Translations under genes and position numbers: made by a program
Notes under the pieces: generated by a model
The model's input: only the letters and a program-made list of their open reading frames with translations
Told to the model about the DNA's origin: nothing
The model's database searches: none
In this document: in pieces, positions 52,859 through 63,094 of the stretch
How positions within the stretch are numbered: the stretch's first letter is position 1
How the letters are laid out: every line of letters begins with the position of its first letter
Origin: Sediminicola sp.
GTDB taxonomy: Bacteria; Bacteroidota; Bacteroidia; Flavobacteriales; Flavobacteriaceae
DNA: 64,000 nt
Direction of reading: 5' to 3'
NCBI GenBank assembly: GCA_024643325.1
Contig: JAHEND010000002.1
Span: forward strand, 108,269-172,268

Positions 52859-53500
52859 CTAAGACGCCATGAGGTCTATGTGATTTTCTGAGACTATTTT
52901 TCTAATATTTATCAATGCATACCTCATTCTACCAAGTGCCGTATTAATACTTACGCCAGTTTGTTCCGATATTTCTTTAAAACTAAGTTCCTTAAATATT
53001 CTCAGAGAAACCACCTCCAATTGGTCTTCTGGCAAAGAATTTATGATCTGGTGTAAATTAGACTCTATATGCTCCTGAATCATCTTTTCTTCCTTTGTTT
53101 TAGCAGAATCTGTTAAGAAAGAAAAGACAGAATAATCGGACCTTTCATACTGCATAGGCATTTTCTTTTGACGTCTAAAATGGTCAATTACTAGGTTATG
53201 GGCAATTCTCATGACCCATGATACAAATTTACCTTCATCTCTATACCCCCCTTTATCTAGGGTTTTGATTACTTTTAAAAACGTATCTTGAACAATATCA
53301 GAAGCGAGCTCTGCATCTTGAACCTTAGTATATATAAACCTATAGGTCTTTGCCCTATGTCTTTCTACTAAAAGAGATAAAGCATGACGGTTTCCGAGCA
53401 AATAGTCTGAAACTAATTGGCTGTCAGAGAGAACTGTAGCGTTAAAATTATTGGATTGTGAATTATTTAAAGTGGCACGCATAGGATACAAATTATACAT
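52859..53500 (-). CDS. RNA polymerase sigma factor (sigma-70 family, ECF-like)
   Basis: ASDIVQDTFLKVIKTLDKG; FVSWVMRIAHNLVIDHFRRQKK; SFKEISEQTGVSINTALGRMRYAL. Confidence 0.93.
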   Translation of the reverse strand: MYNLYPMRATLNNSQSNNFNATVLSDSQLVSDYLLGNRHALSLLVERHRAKTYRFIYTKVQDAELASDIVQDTFLKVIKTLDKGGYRDEGKFVSWVMRIAHNLVIDHFRRQKKMPMQYERSDYSVFSFLTDSAKTKEEKMIQEHIESNLHQIINSLPEDQLEVVSLRIFKELSFKEISEQTGVSINTALGRMRYALINIRKIVSENHIDLMAS

Positions 53501-53672
53501 AAATCAAAAGTGACCCTAAACAATTAGGGGACAAAAAAAATTCATGATGGTTAAAAGTATCCGTGTTTTATAGGCTAACATTTAAATATTACAATCAAAT
53601 ATATTAAAAAAATATAGTAAATCACTTATCTTTAATTCTTAATTGTTTTTGAGAAATTCTCCTATACTTCCT

Positions 53673-56474
53673 ATGACCCTGCACTCCAAATTACCTTACA
53701 AAAACCTTAATGAAATAGATTCTAAAAAGAATATCATCATTAAGGGGGCTAAATTGCACAACTTAAAAAACATAGATGTTGTGCTACCGAGAAACAAATT
53801 TATTGTGATAACTGGCCTTTCAGGATCAGGAAAATCTTCTCTTGCCTTTGACACCTTATACGCCGAGGGACAAAGAAGGTATATAGAAAGTCTGTCTGCC
53901 TATGCAAGACAATTTTTGGGTAAATTAGACAAACCTCAGGTAGACTACATTAAGGGAATTGCACCAGCAATTGCCATAGAACAAAAAGTGAATACTAGTA
54001 ATCCTAGGTCTACAGTAGGGACTTCTACAGAAATTTATGATTACTTAAAGCTATTATACGCTAGAATAGGGAAAACTTATTCGCCTATCAGTGGAAAGGA
54101 AGTAAAAAAACATTTGGTTTCAGATGTTGTCAATCATATAAAAACATTTCCCCTAAAGCATAAATTACTGCTTTTGGCACCCATTGAAGTACCCAAAGAC
54201 AAAGACCCTGTTAAAATGGTTCAATTGTTTTCAAAACAAGGCTTTGCAAGGATAGAGGTCAATGGGGAAGTGACCCGAATTTCAGCAGAAATTACTAGCC
54301 TTCCAAACAATTTTAACCTAGTGGTAGACAGAATAGTTACCGCAGATGACGAGGATTTTTACAATAGGCTCGCTTCCGCTATTGAAGCTGCATTTTTTGA
54401 AGGAAAAGGGCACTGTATTGTCAGAGATTTAAGCACTAAAGAAACGGTAGATTTCAGTAATCTTTTTGCTCTAGACGGACTAGAATTCACCATACCTTCT
54501 CTACACCTATTCAGTTTTAACAATCCCTACGGAGCATGTGATGCCTGTGAAGGATATGGAGATATTATGGGCATAGATCCAGATTTGGTCATTCCCAACA
54601 CAGGCTTATCTATCTATGAAAATGCCATTGCACCATGGAGGGGAGAGAGTATGAGTAAATACAAAGACAAACTTATTGAAAAAGCAGCAGCATCAAATAT
54701 ACCCATTCACAAACCTTGGTTTGAATTAACTGAAGCTCAAAAAGAATTGGTTTGGAATGGCAATAAAGCCTTTAAGGGAATTCATTCTTTTTTCCAGATA
54801 CTAGAAGAAAAAAGCTATAAAATTCAAAATAGGGTCATGCTCTCTAGGTATAGAGGCAAAACCATTTGTAATAAATGCCAAGGTGCTAGACTAAAAAAAG
54901 AATCTTTTTATGTACAAGTTGGTGGAAAAAATATTGGCGAATTGGTGGCAATGCCAATAGATAAGCTGCAATTGTTTTTTAATCAATTAATGCTAAGTGA
55001 AACAGATACAAACATTTCTAAAAGAATTTTAGCAGAGATACATAGTAGGCTTTCTTTCTTGAGCCAGGTAGGATTAAACTACCTCACTTTAAATAGAAAA
55101 TCCAATACATTGTCTGGAGGAGAAAGTCAGCGAATTAACCTAGCAACCTCTTTAGGGAGTAGTTTGGTAGGGTCCATGTATATTTTGGATGAACCTAGTA
55201 TAGGCTTGCATCCGAAAGACACCACAAACTTAATCGAAGTGCTCAAACGCTTAAGAGATCTTGGGAATACAGTTATAGTGGTGGAGCACGATGAAGATAT
55301 TATGAAAGCTGCAGACCTTGTTTTTGACATTGGTCCTGAGGCTGGAACACTAGGAGGAGAATTGGTGGCTCAAGGCACCCTTAAGGAACTATTAAAAACA
55401 AATACCCTAACTGCCCAATATTTAGATGGTAGAATGAAAATTCCATTACCAAAAAAAAGAAGAGGTTCTGATCAGTACGTCAAAATTAAAGGCGGTAGAG
55501 AACATAACCTTCAAAACATAGACCTTACTATTCCATTAGGAATGCTAACCATCATTACAGGGGTTTCAGGATCGGGAAAATCTACCTTAGTTAAAAAATT
55601 ACTCTATCCAATTGTTCAAAAGGAACTTGGAGGATTTGGAATGAAAATTGGTCAGCATAGCAGTTATGAGATGCATCATAAAAATCTTAAAAATGTGGAG
55701 TATATAGACCAAAACCCCATTGGAAGATCTTCTAGATCTAACCCGGTAACCTATTTAAAGGCTTATGACGACATTAGGGCTATTTTTTCAAAAGCACCTA
55801 TGAGCAAGCTCAGGGGTTTCCTACCCAAACACTTTTCTTTCAATGTGGAGGGAGGGCGCTGTGAAAAATGTAAGGGTGAAGGAGAAATCACTGTTGAAAT
55901 GCAGTTTATGGCAGATGTGCACCTAGGGTGCGATGCCTGTGAGGGTAAAAGATTCAAAAAAGAAGTCTTAGAAGTAAAATTTCACGACAAGTCCATTTTT
56001 GATGTACTGGAAATGACTGTCTCAGATGCTCTTGCATTCTTTAAACTTCATGGAGAAAGCAAACTCTGTCAAAAGATTCAAGCACTTGAAGACGTAGGAC
56101 TGGGTTACGTTGCTTTGGGCCAATCCTCCTCTACCCTATCAGGTGGAGAAGCACAACGTATAAAATTGGCTTCATTTTTAGTGAAGGGTAATACCAAAGA
56201 CAAGACCTTATTTATATTTGACGAGCCTACAACCGGACTTCATTTTCATGACATTAATCGCTTGCTAGGGGCCTTTAACGCCCTTTTAGACAAAGGGCAT
56301 TCCATGGTGGTTATTGAACATAATATAGATTTGATCAAGTGTGCAGATCATATTATTGACCTAGGTCCTGGTGGTGGAATCCATGGAGGGCAAGTCATTG
56401 CCCAAGGCCCCCCAGAAGTTTTGGCCAAAGATAAGAACTCTGTAACCGCTATTTATTTGAAAGAGAAATTGTAA
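53673..56474 (+). CDS. uvrA: Excinuclease ABC subunit A
   Basis: IIIKGAKLHNLKNIDVVLPRNKFIVITGLSGSGKSSLAFDTLYAEGQRRYIESLS; second ABC domain and zinc-finger CxxC motifs; start set to ATG 53673 rather than TTG 53643. Confidence 0.96.
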   Translation: MTLHSKLPYKNLNEIDSKKNIIIKGAKLHNLKNIDVVLPRNKFIVITGLSGSGKSSLAFDTLYAEGQRRYIESLSAYARQFLGKLDKPQVDYIKGIAPAIAIEQKVNTSNPRSTVGTSTEIYDYLKLLYARIGKTYSPISGKEVKKHLVSDVVNHIKTFPLKHKLLLLAPIEVPKDKDPVKMVQLFSKQGFARIEVNGEVTRISAEITSLPNNFNLVVDRIVTADDEDFYNRLASAIEAAFFEGKGHCIVRDLSTKETVDFSNLFALDGLEFTIPSLHLFSFNNPYGACDACEGYGDIMGIDPDLVIPNTGLSIYENAIAPWRGESMSKYKDKLIEKAAASNIPIHKPWFELTEAQKELVWNGNKAFKGIHSFFQILEEKSYKIQNRVMLSRYRGKTICNKCQGARLKKESFYVQVGGKNIGELVAMPIDKLQLFFNQLMLSETDTNISKRILAEIHSRLSFLSQVGLNYLTLNRKSNTLSGGESQRINLATSLGSSLVGSMYILDEPSIGLHPKDTTNLIEVLKRLRDLGNTVIVVEHDEDIMKAADLVFDIGPEAGTLGGELVAQGTLKELLKTNTLTAQYLDGRMKIPLPKKRRGSDQYVKIKGGREHNLQNIDLTIPLGMLTIITGVSGSGKSTLVKKLLYPIVQKELGGFGMKIGQHSSYEMHHKNLKNVEYIDQNPIGRSSRSNPVTYLKAYDDIRAIFSKAPMSKLRGFLPKHFSFNVEGGRCEKCKGEGEITVEMQFMADVHLGCDACEGKRFKKEVLEVKFHDKSIFDVLEMTVSDALAFFKLHGESKLCQKIQALEDVGLGYVALGQSSSTLSGGEAQRIKLASFLVKGNTKDKTLFIFDEPTTGLHFHDINRLLGAFNALLDKGHSMVVIEHNIDLIKCADHIIDLGPGGGIHGGQVIAQGPPEVLAKDKNSVTAIYLKEKL

Positions 56475-56483
56475 TGAAAATTT

Positions 56484-57944
56484 TTAAAACAGTCTCTTTT
56501 TAACTCTGTTCACAAGACTGTTAAAAGTGACTGATATGTTGGAGAAATACAGTAATCCAACGTATACAATTGCAGTTAAAAGGGTATTTACCCCAATAGA
56601 CATGTACCTATTTTCTAGGTTTGGGATAAATTGGGCCAATGTAAAAGAAGCTGTAATAATTATCAATAAGTAAGCAGTTCCTTTACTAAAAGGGTGCATA
56701 TTATACTTGATATTCACATAAATTACTTTGGCGGTGTCGTATAAGCTAATTGCTAAAAAAGAAGCTATTGCAGCGCCCATTATACCAAACTTTGGAATAA
56801 ATAAATAATTTAAAACTACCGTCATAAATGCTAGAAATATCCCAAATCGCAAAATACTTTTATAATAGGGAGAGTTAAATAAAATGGCATTATTATTCCC
56901 TAGCAATGCGTCACAAAATTTACTGGAACCAATTAACAACACCAAGACCGTGGTACCCCCATATGCTTGAGGAATAAACTTATAAATAGTCTCCAAGTTA
57001 ACGGCTAAAAGTAATAAAACACCCCCTGCTGCCATTGCTAAATTCAAGGAACTTTGCTTGTAGAGTGATTGTAAACCATTAAAGTCTTTGTCATGAAGTA
57101 ATCTGGCCGTAATAGGCGCCGTTATTTGATACATAGACCGAGCTGGAACACCAACTATGGTGGCCATAAAAACAGCTACTGTATAAAAAGCCACTTGATC
57201 AATATTGACAAAAGTATAAATCATAAGCTTGTCTATTTCCAAAATGACTACAGCCGCAGTACCCCCTAAAAACATAAACAGACTGTAATTTAAATAAGAC
57301 TTTAACTTCTCTGGACGTCTAAAAGAAAAGGAAATGTCGCAATTGCGCCAGAGGTAAACATACATCACTAATGCCCTTAAAAAATGAATTCCAACCAAAA
57401 ACACGAAGAATTGCTCTAGCGTTAGCCAATCAAAATAAAGACCTGTAAGTCCCAATGCAATACAAAACCTGTGAAATATTTCTTTAAGGATATTACCAAA
57501 AGCAGTCTTTAAGACCACCCTTGCCTGAGCATAACCAATCTCGAAATAAGTCATGCCAACACCTATTCCAAGAATATGCCAAGAATAAGGAGCCACATAA
57601 GCGTATTTTTGAAGTAAAAATGGAAATATACCAGACCTAAAAAAAAGCACAAAAACAAAAGCTATAAAAATGAAAAACAAAGGGAAATACAATGAAAAAG
57701 CGTTGAGTCTAGCTGACTCTTCAGCAGACGCATTTTTATTATAGAATTTAATGATCGTATTCGGGAGTCCAAAAAGAAACAATGGCAATAGCAAAGTAGC
57801 TATAGACAGCTGAATGGATAAAAGACCATAAGAGGATACCGGTAGAATACGAGTGTACAATACCAAGGTATTTATTGCCCCTAGTCCAAAGCCCAAATAA
57901 GTGCTTATGGTATTTTGGATGGATTGCCTTACCACTACCCCCAT
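56484..57944 (-). CDS. Oligosaccharide/polysaccharide flippase family protein
   Basis: Multi-TM Wzx/MATE-like architecture; next to glycosyltransferase. Confidence 0.83.
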   Translation of the reverse strand: MGVVVRQSIQNTISTYLGFGLGAINTLVLYTRILPVSSYGLLSIQLSIATLLLPLFLFGLPNTIIKFYNKNASAEESARLNAFSLYFPLFFIFIAFVFVLFFRSGIFPFLLQKYAYVAPYSWHILGIGVGMTYFEIGYAQARVVLKTAFGNILKEIFHRFCIALGLTGLYFDWLTLEQFFVFLVGIHFLRALVMYVYLWRNCDISFSFRRPEKLKSYLNYSLFMFLGGTAAVVILEIDKLMIYTFVNIDQVAFYTVAVFMATIVGVPARSMYQITAPITARLLHDKDFNGLQSLYKQSSLNLAMAAGGVLLLLAVNLETIYKFIPQAYGGTTVLVLLIGSSKFCDALLGNNNAILFNSPYYKSILRFGIFLAFMTVVLNYLFIPKFGIMGAAIASFLAISLYDTAKVIYVNIKYNMHPFSKGTAYLLIIITASFTLAQFIPNLENRYMSIGVNTLLTAIVYVGLLYFSNISVTFNSLVNRVKKRLF

Positions 57945-57945
57945 A

Positions 57946-59286
57946 TTAAGATCGCTTCAAATTTTTTATAATTTTCGATAGGGCTTCAGTTAAATTTTTG
58001 CGCTCATATTTGCTTAAAGTTGGATCAATTTCAGCAGAAATTCCTTTCCCTGCATTAAATCTAGTCTCTATAAAAGATTTGACCATGGCCTTGTCATGAT
58101 AAGTCCCAAGGGCATTAAAATTATTTTCAGGAAGTAGTCTTGCTACATCCCAATCCTTTGGACCAATTGCTAGTATAGGTCGCAATGATTGGAGGTATTC
58201 GAAAATTTTACCTGGTATAATCCCTTTATGCGCTTCAGAGTCAATTTCTATAAGGAGCAATAAATGGGCAGTATATTGGTGCTTTCTCGCTTCTTCATGA
58301 GAAATATACCCGTGAAAATTACAATAAGAGGCTAAGCCATGAGCGGTAATAGTTGCTTTTACTTCATCGCTCACTAGGCCTACAAAATCTATACTAAGTT
58401 GGGCTGCAAATAATTGATTTTCTGTAACCAATTCCCCTATGGCCTCCCATAATATTTTTGGGTTTCTTTTAGATAGTAAAGACCCAATATGAACCAGGCT
58501 AAATTTATTTTCCTCGGGACTTGTAAGCGAAGAGTTCTCAAATGGCTCAAATCCATTGGTAATGACCTCTATTGGAGTCGCTGTCTTTTTTGAAAAAAGG
58601 GCTTTAGTGGTGTAACTAGTTGTTAAAATCGTGTGTGCAGATTGTAAAACGGTTCTTTCTAGCTTTAAATGCTTCTTCTGAGCCCAGTGCGTCATATATA
58701 AATCATTGTGATAGCCTATGGTGGTCCATGGATCTCTAAAGTCAGCAATCCATTTAAGTCTGGTATGAATCTTAACCAATTCATTGGCAATAAGATGCAT
58801 GCTATGTGGTGGACCCGTAGAAATGATTGTCTCTATACCGTGCTCATTAATATACTGTGACAAAAAGGCTACAGAAGGAGCCACCCAAGAAACTCTTGCA
58901 TCTGGGATAAAGAAATTACCCCTTACAAACCGCATAAAACGCTCAATTAAACTCGGTTTGTTTTCTTGAATCAAACCTTGGCTCAATTGTTGAGTCTTTT
59001 TTTTAAACAACCAAGAAATCCATTTATAAGGTTCGGAAATGGATCTTTTAATGATAACTACTTCTTTGGGTAAATCTTCTGTCAAAGTCTCATCTACAAT
59101 AGGATATTGCGGGTTTTTAGGAACATAAACCACTGGAGTTATACCAAATAAAGGCAAATGCCTTACAAAATGAAACCACCGCTGTACCCCTGGACCACCA
59201 GCTGGAGGCCAGTAATAGGCTATCAACAATACCTTAGGATTGGGATTGGTATTGATGTTTACTTGATTGTTCCTCTTTTCTTCCAT
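57946..59286 (-). CDS. Glycosyltransferase (GT4-like)
   Basis: LLIAYYWPPAGGPGVQRW; FRDPW; C-terminal IPGKIFEYLQSLRPILA. Confidence 0.87.
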   Translation of the reverse strand: MEEKRNNQVNINTNPNPKVLLIAYYWPPAGGPGVQRWFHFVRHLPLFGITPVVYVPKNPQYPIVDETLTEDLPKEVVIIKRSISEPYKWISWLFKKKTQQLSQGLIQENKPSLIERFMRFVRGNFFIPDARVSWVAPSVAFLSQYINEHGIETIISTGPPHSMHLIANELVKIHTRLKWIADFRDPWTTIGYHNDLYMTHWAQKKHLKLERTVLQSAHTILTTSYTTKALFSKKTATPIEVITNGFEPFENSSLTSPEENKFSLVHIGSLLSKRNPKILWEAIGELVTENQLFAAQLSIDFVGLVSDEVKATITAHGLASYCNFHGYISHEEARKHQYTAHLLLLIEIDSEAHKGIIPGKIFEYLQSLRPILAIGPKDWDVARLLPENNFNALGTYHDKAMVKSFIETRFNAGKGISAEIDPTLSKYERKNLTEALSKIIKNLKRS

Positions 59287-59312
59287 TGGGTTGATTCTTA
59301 AACAATAAGTAA

Positions 59313-61835
59313 CTATTGAATAGACTTTGCTTTAATTCTGAAATAAATCCCTAAGCCAATCAAGAGTATAAATATTACATAACTTGATAGAGCTATGCTG
59401 CTGCCTTTGTACACTACCTCAGGCTTATATTCAAAAACAATTTTATGTAACCCTTTAGGCACCTCTATACCCCTTAAAGCATAGTTCACTTTTTTTATGG
59501 GCACCAATTCCCCATCTATACTTGCAGTCCAACCAGATGGATAGTGCATTTCCGAGAAAACAGCAAAGCCCCTATCAGAATGATTGGATTGGTAAAGCAT
59601 TCGATTGGGACTGTAGGAAATTAAATTAATAGACGGTATTATATCTTGATCATTTAATGAATTATTGGGTAAATTATCTTCTTTTGAAGCGCCTATAACA
59701 TAGGCTCCATTAATGGTATTAGACTGAATGAGACCATTTTCTTTAAAAGTTTCTAAATCACTTAAAAGTAAGCTTGCCTGAGACTTTGTATTTAAATCAT
59801 TCAGTCCAAATAACCAATCGTTGTGGTCTTTAGCTCCCACCAATTCTTTTACAAACCAAGCATTCCCATTTGCATTTTGATTAATTGCCAAACTTGGGGT
59901 GCCAGTTTCAGAAGGCTGAATGACGTATTTTACATTTAACATGTGTAAAATTTCCAAATGACTTTGGTAAATATGAAATTCAAATAGATCTTCTATTGCG
60001 CTAGGTTTGGCCGCATGGTAACCCCCTATTGATTTGTGAAAATAGGAAGTTCTAGCACCGTTAATACCTTCTGACATGTCGTATACTCTGTAAATAGTCG
60101 TGTCTTTTAAAATCTCTTTATCTATGGCATTAGCTGTAAATGGTTGATTCACTTTTCTTGGAGAAACAAAATTATCTGCATTTACATAACGTTTAGCTAC
60201 ACCTACTAGATCAATGAGAATAACAATACTAACTAAAGCAAGTGTTTTGAGTAGATTCCAATGCTTTTTAATTCCCCACCATAAACCACCGAGGAGTAAT
60301 GAGAGTAACAGAAAGGATCTAATCAGGTCTGACCTTAAGGCAAAAGCCCTATCTTTTTGAATGACCTCTAAAAGTGCATCGCCATACATGGCGGCTAATT
60401 GGGCATCCGAGTTACCTTGATAATCTAGTATAAAACTCACTCCAAAAATAAGTACTAATACTACAGAAATGACAATTGCAACAAGTCTGATCACTTTTAA
60501 TTTATCTAACTCCTTAAGGTCTTTTTTGACCAATAAGTAGTTTAAACCAATACTAGCTAAAGCAGGTACACAAAGTGCCACAATTACTTGAATAGATGAA
60601 ACTGCTCTAAATTTATCGTACAAAGGGAAATAATCAATCATTAGATCCGTGAGTGGCATAAAAAATTTACCCCAAGAAAGCATGAGGGTGAATAATGCCC
60701 CAATTAAAAAAACCCAACGCAGCTTATTTTTATACAATAAAAAACCAATGAAAAATAAGGCAACAACGCTAATACCCAAGTAAGCAGGACCAGATGTCGG
60801 GGGCTGTGGACCCCAATAAAGCGGTAGATTACTAGAAAAATCCAATGCATTGCTAGCAGAGACACCCTGGGCTATTAAAAATTCATAGGTATTTGACTCT
60901 TTCCCTAAAGATTCATTAAATGAGCCCCCTGTAAGTCTTGGAATCATCAAATTTAATGACTCTAACGGACCATAGGAATAATAGGTAATATAGTCTTTAT
61001 CCAGTCCGGAACTAAGGTCTTTTTGACTACCATCTGGTGCAATTGTCACAGGAGAGGGACCTCTGGTACTCCAATCTGCATATTCCTTGGTAGAGAGTAA
61101 CATGGAGGCATTCATCCCAATACCGAGGAGTACTGCAAAGAGTAATATGCCCACTGTTTTAAAAAATGATTTGAGCTGTTTTTCTTTAAAAGCAAACCAT
61201 AAGAAAACAATTCCTAAAATGATCACCAACAGCATAAAGTAAAAAGTCATTTGAACATGGTTGGCTACAATTTCTAAACCCATAGCAAGGGCTGTTACAC
61301 CAAATCCCAACCAATATTTTTTATCAAATGCCCATAAAATTCCAGCCAAAACCATGGGCATATAACCTAATGCATGGGCTTTGGCGTTGTGACCTACCCC
61401 TAATATTATAATGAAATATGTGGAAAAACCATAAGCTAAAGCACCTAACACAGCGATTTTGTAGTCAATTTTAAGGCTATAGAGCAGTAAATAAAAACCT
61501 AAAAAGTACAAGAATAAATAATCTGCCGGACGGGGAAGAAAACGAATTGCCCTGTCTAGGGATTTTATCAAATTATTAGGAAATTGGGCCCCTAATTGAA
61601 AGGTAGGCATACCCCCAAAAGCACTGTTTGTCCAATAAGGCTCCGCTCCATTTTGTGACCTAAAGTCATTTTGTTCTTTGGCCATTCCTGTGTATTGAAC
61701 TATATCTGATTGTTCAATTTGTTTGTCTTGCAACACAGGGTAAAAAAAAGAAACAGATACAACTGCAAAAAGGAAAATCACCCCAAATCCTTTCAAGATG
61801 CTATGTAATATGGCTTTATCAATAAAATTATTCAT
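59313..61835 (-). CDS. YfhO family membrane protein
   Basis: Multi-TM N-terminal part; C-terminal SEMHYPSGWTASIDGELVPIKKVNYALRGIEVPKGLHKIVFEYKP. Confidence 0.9.
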   Translation of the reverse strand: MNNFIDKAILHSILKGFGVIFLFAVVSVSFFYPVLQDKQIEQSDIVQYTGMAKEQNDFRSQNGAEPYWTNSAFGGMPTFQLGAQFPNNLIKSLDRAIRFLPRPADYLFLYFLGFYLLLYSLKIDYKIAVLGALAYGFSTYFIIILGVGHNAKAHALGYMPMVLAGILWAFDKKYWLGFGVTALAMGLEIVANHVQMTFYFMLLVIILGIVFLWFAFKEKQLKSFFKTVGILLFAVLLGIGMNASMLLSTKEYADWSTRGPSPVTIAPDGSQKDLSSGLDKDYITYYSYGPLESLNLMIPRLTGGSFNESLGKESNTYEFLIAQGVSASNALDFSSNLPLYWGPQPPTSGPAYLGISVVALFFIGFLLYKNKLRWVFLIGALFTLMLSWGKFFMPLTDLMIDYFPLYDKFRAVSSIQVIVALCVPALASIGLNYLLVKKDLKELDKLKVIRLVAIVISVVLVLIFGVSFILDYQGNSDAQLAAMYGDALLEVIQKDRAFALRSDLIRSFLLLSLLLGGLWWGIKKHWNLLKTLALVSIVILIDLVGVAKRYVNADNFVSPRKVNQPFTANAIDKEILKDTTIYRVYDMSEGINGARTSYFHKSIGGYHAAKPSAIEDLFEFHIYQSHLEILHMLNVKYVIQPSETGTPSLAINQNANGNAWFVKELVGAKDHNDWLFGLNDLNTKSQASLLLSDLETFKENGLIQSNTINGAYVIGASKEDNLPNNSLNDQDIIPSINLISYSPNRMLYQSNHSDRGFAVFSEMHYPSGWTASIDGELVPIKKVNYALRGIEVPKGLHKIVFEYKPEVVYKGSSIALSSYVIFILLIGLGIYFRIKAKSIQ

Positions 61836-61843
61836 GCCCTAAG

Positions 61844-62122
61844 TTATTCAATTTCTTCAAAATCTATATACTCCCCAACGGGTGTTTTTTCTTTGGCAAT
61901 AGTGGACTTTTTTGAAGTTTCCTGCTGCGGTGCTGCTCCTTGGTTTTCTGTAAAACCAGCGAAAGAATCATTCATTTTTTTCTGTAATCTTTTTAAAACA
62001 AATGCCATGATTTTAGGGGCAAATAGTCTCAAAAGCCATTTAAAAACATAAAACCCCATCAGTATATAGAGAAGTGTACTTAAAAAACCCATTATCTTTA
62101 TTAAATTTATCCAAAAATACAA
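61844..62122 (-). CDS. DUF4834-like small membrane protein
   Basis: 92 aa, N-terminal TM, C-terminal VGEYIDFEEIE. Confidence 0.6.
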   Translation of the reverse strand: MYFWINLIKIMGFLSTLLYILMGFYVFKWLLRLFAPKIMAFVLKRLQKKMNDSFAGFTENQGAAPQQETSKKSTIAKEKTPVGEYIDFEEIE

Positions 62123-62168
62123 TTCTACAACCGCACAAAAGCTTGTGTGGGATTAAAATAATCTTAAA

Positions 62169-63059
62169 ATGCATAAAAAACCCATATTTCAAAGCCCATC
62201 AATACTTAAAATGAGCTTATTTACCCTTGGGTTCCTAATCAGTATTTGTGGTTTTTCACAGTACACAGATATTATAAACTCCAACAATCCAGGTAATAGT
62301 ACAGGGGCATATAGTGTGGGTAAAAGGGTGTATCAGATAGAAAGTGGTTTTAGTGTAGATCGGTTAAGAGGTGAAGCCTTCAAATCCGAATCCCTTTTTA
62401 ATAATGGAAACTTGGCATTGAGAGTAGGGTTATTTTCAGAAGCCTTAGAGCTCATATACGAAGGATCCTACAGTATGGAATTTTCTACCAGCCCAATTCC
62501 AGGAGGTAAAATTGGCATTGACCAAGGATTCACCTCAAATAGAATTGGCGCAAAAATCATGTTGTTCGATCCATTTAAAAACCCAGACAATAGACCCATT
62601 AATGTGTATAGTTGGAAAAAAAATAACGGATTTAGGTGGCGAAATATCTTACCTGCTATAGCCCTTTATGCTGGTGCAAATATAAGTCTTCAAAGCAGTA
62701 TTTACTTGAAAGAGAATCCCTCTATAGCGCCCAGAGTTATGGTAGTTACTCAAAGCCATTTAACTCCAAAAATGGTGGTCATACTCAATGGGATTTATGA
62801 CTTTATTGGCACCGAATCTTTAGAAGAAAAAACAGTCATTGCGTCGCTTTCCTATGCTATTAAAAGAAAATGGAGTGTATTTGTAGAAGGTCAATACAGC
62901 ATATTTGCTAACTCAGAAGAGCAAATTATCCGCACAGGTGGTGCTTTCTTGTTTAGAAAGAACCTTCAATTTGATCTTTATACCGGAATAAATTTTCAAA
63001 ATGAACCCTCTCGGGAAATCATTGGTCTTGGATTTTCTTACAGATTAGACAGGCATTAA
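62169..63059 (+). CDS. Outer-membrane beta-barrel/transporter-like protein
   Basis: Signal peptide; alternating strands; terminal FSYRLDRH. Confidence 0.65.
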   Translation: MHKKPIFQSPSILKMSLFTLGFLISICGFSQYTDIINSNNPGNSTGAYSVGKRVYQIESGFSVDRLRGEAFKSESLFNNGNLALRVGLFSEALELIYEGSYSMEFSTSPIPGGKIGIDQGFTSNRIGAKIMLFDPFKNPDNRPINVYSWKKNNGFRWRNILPAIALYAGANISLQSSIYLKENPSIAPRVMVVTQSHLTPKMVVILNGIYDFIGTESLEEKTVIASLSYAIKRKWSVFVEGQYSIFANSEEQIIRTGGAFLFRKNLQFDLYTGINFQNEPSREIIGLGFSYRLDRH

Positions 63060-63094
63060 CACCATAAGATTCCAAAAATTAATAAAAAACATAC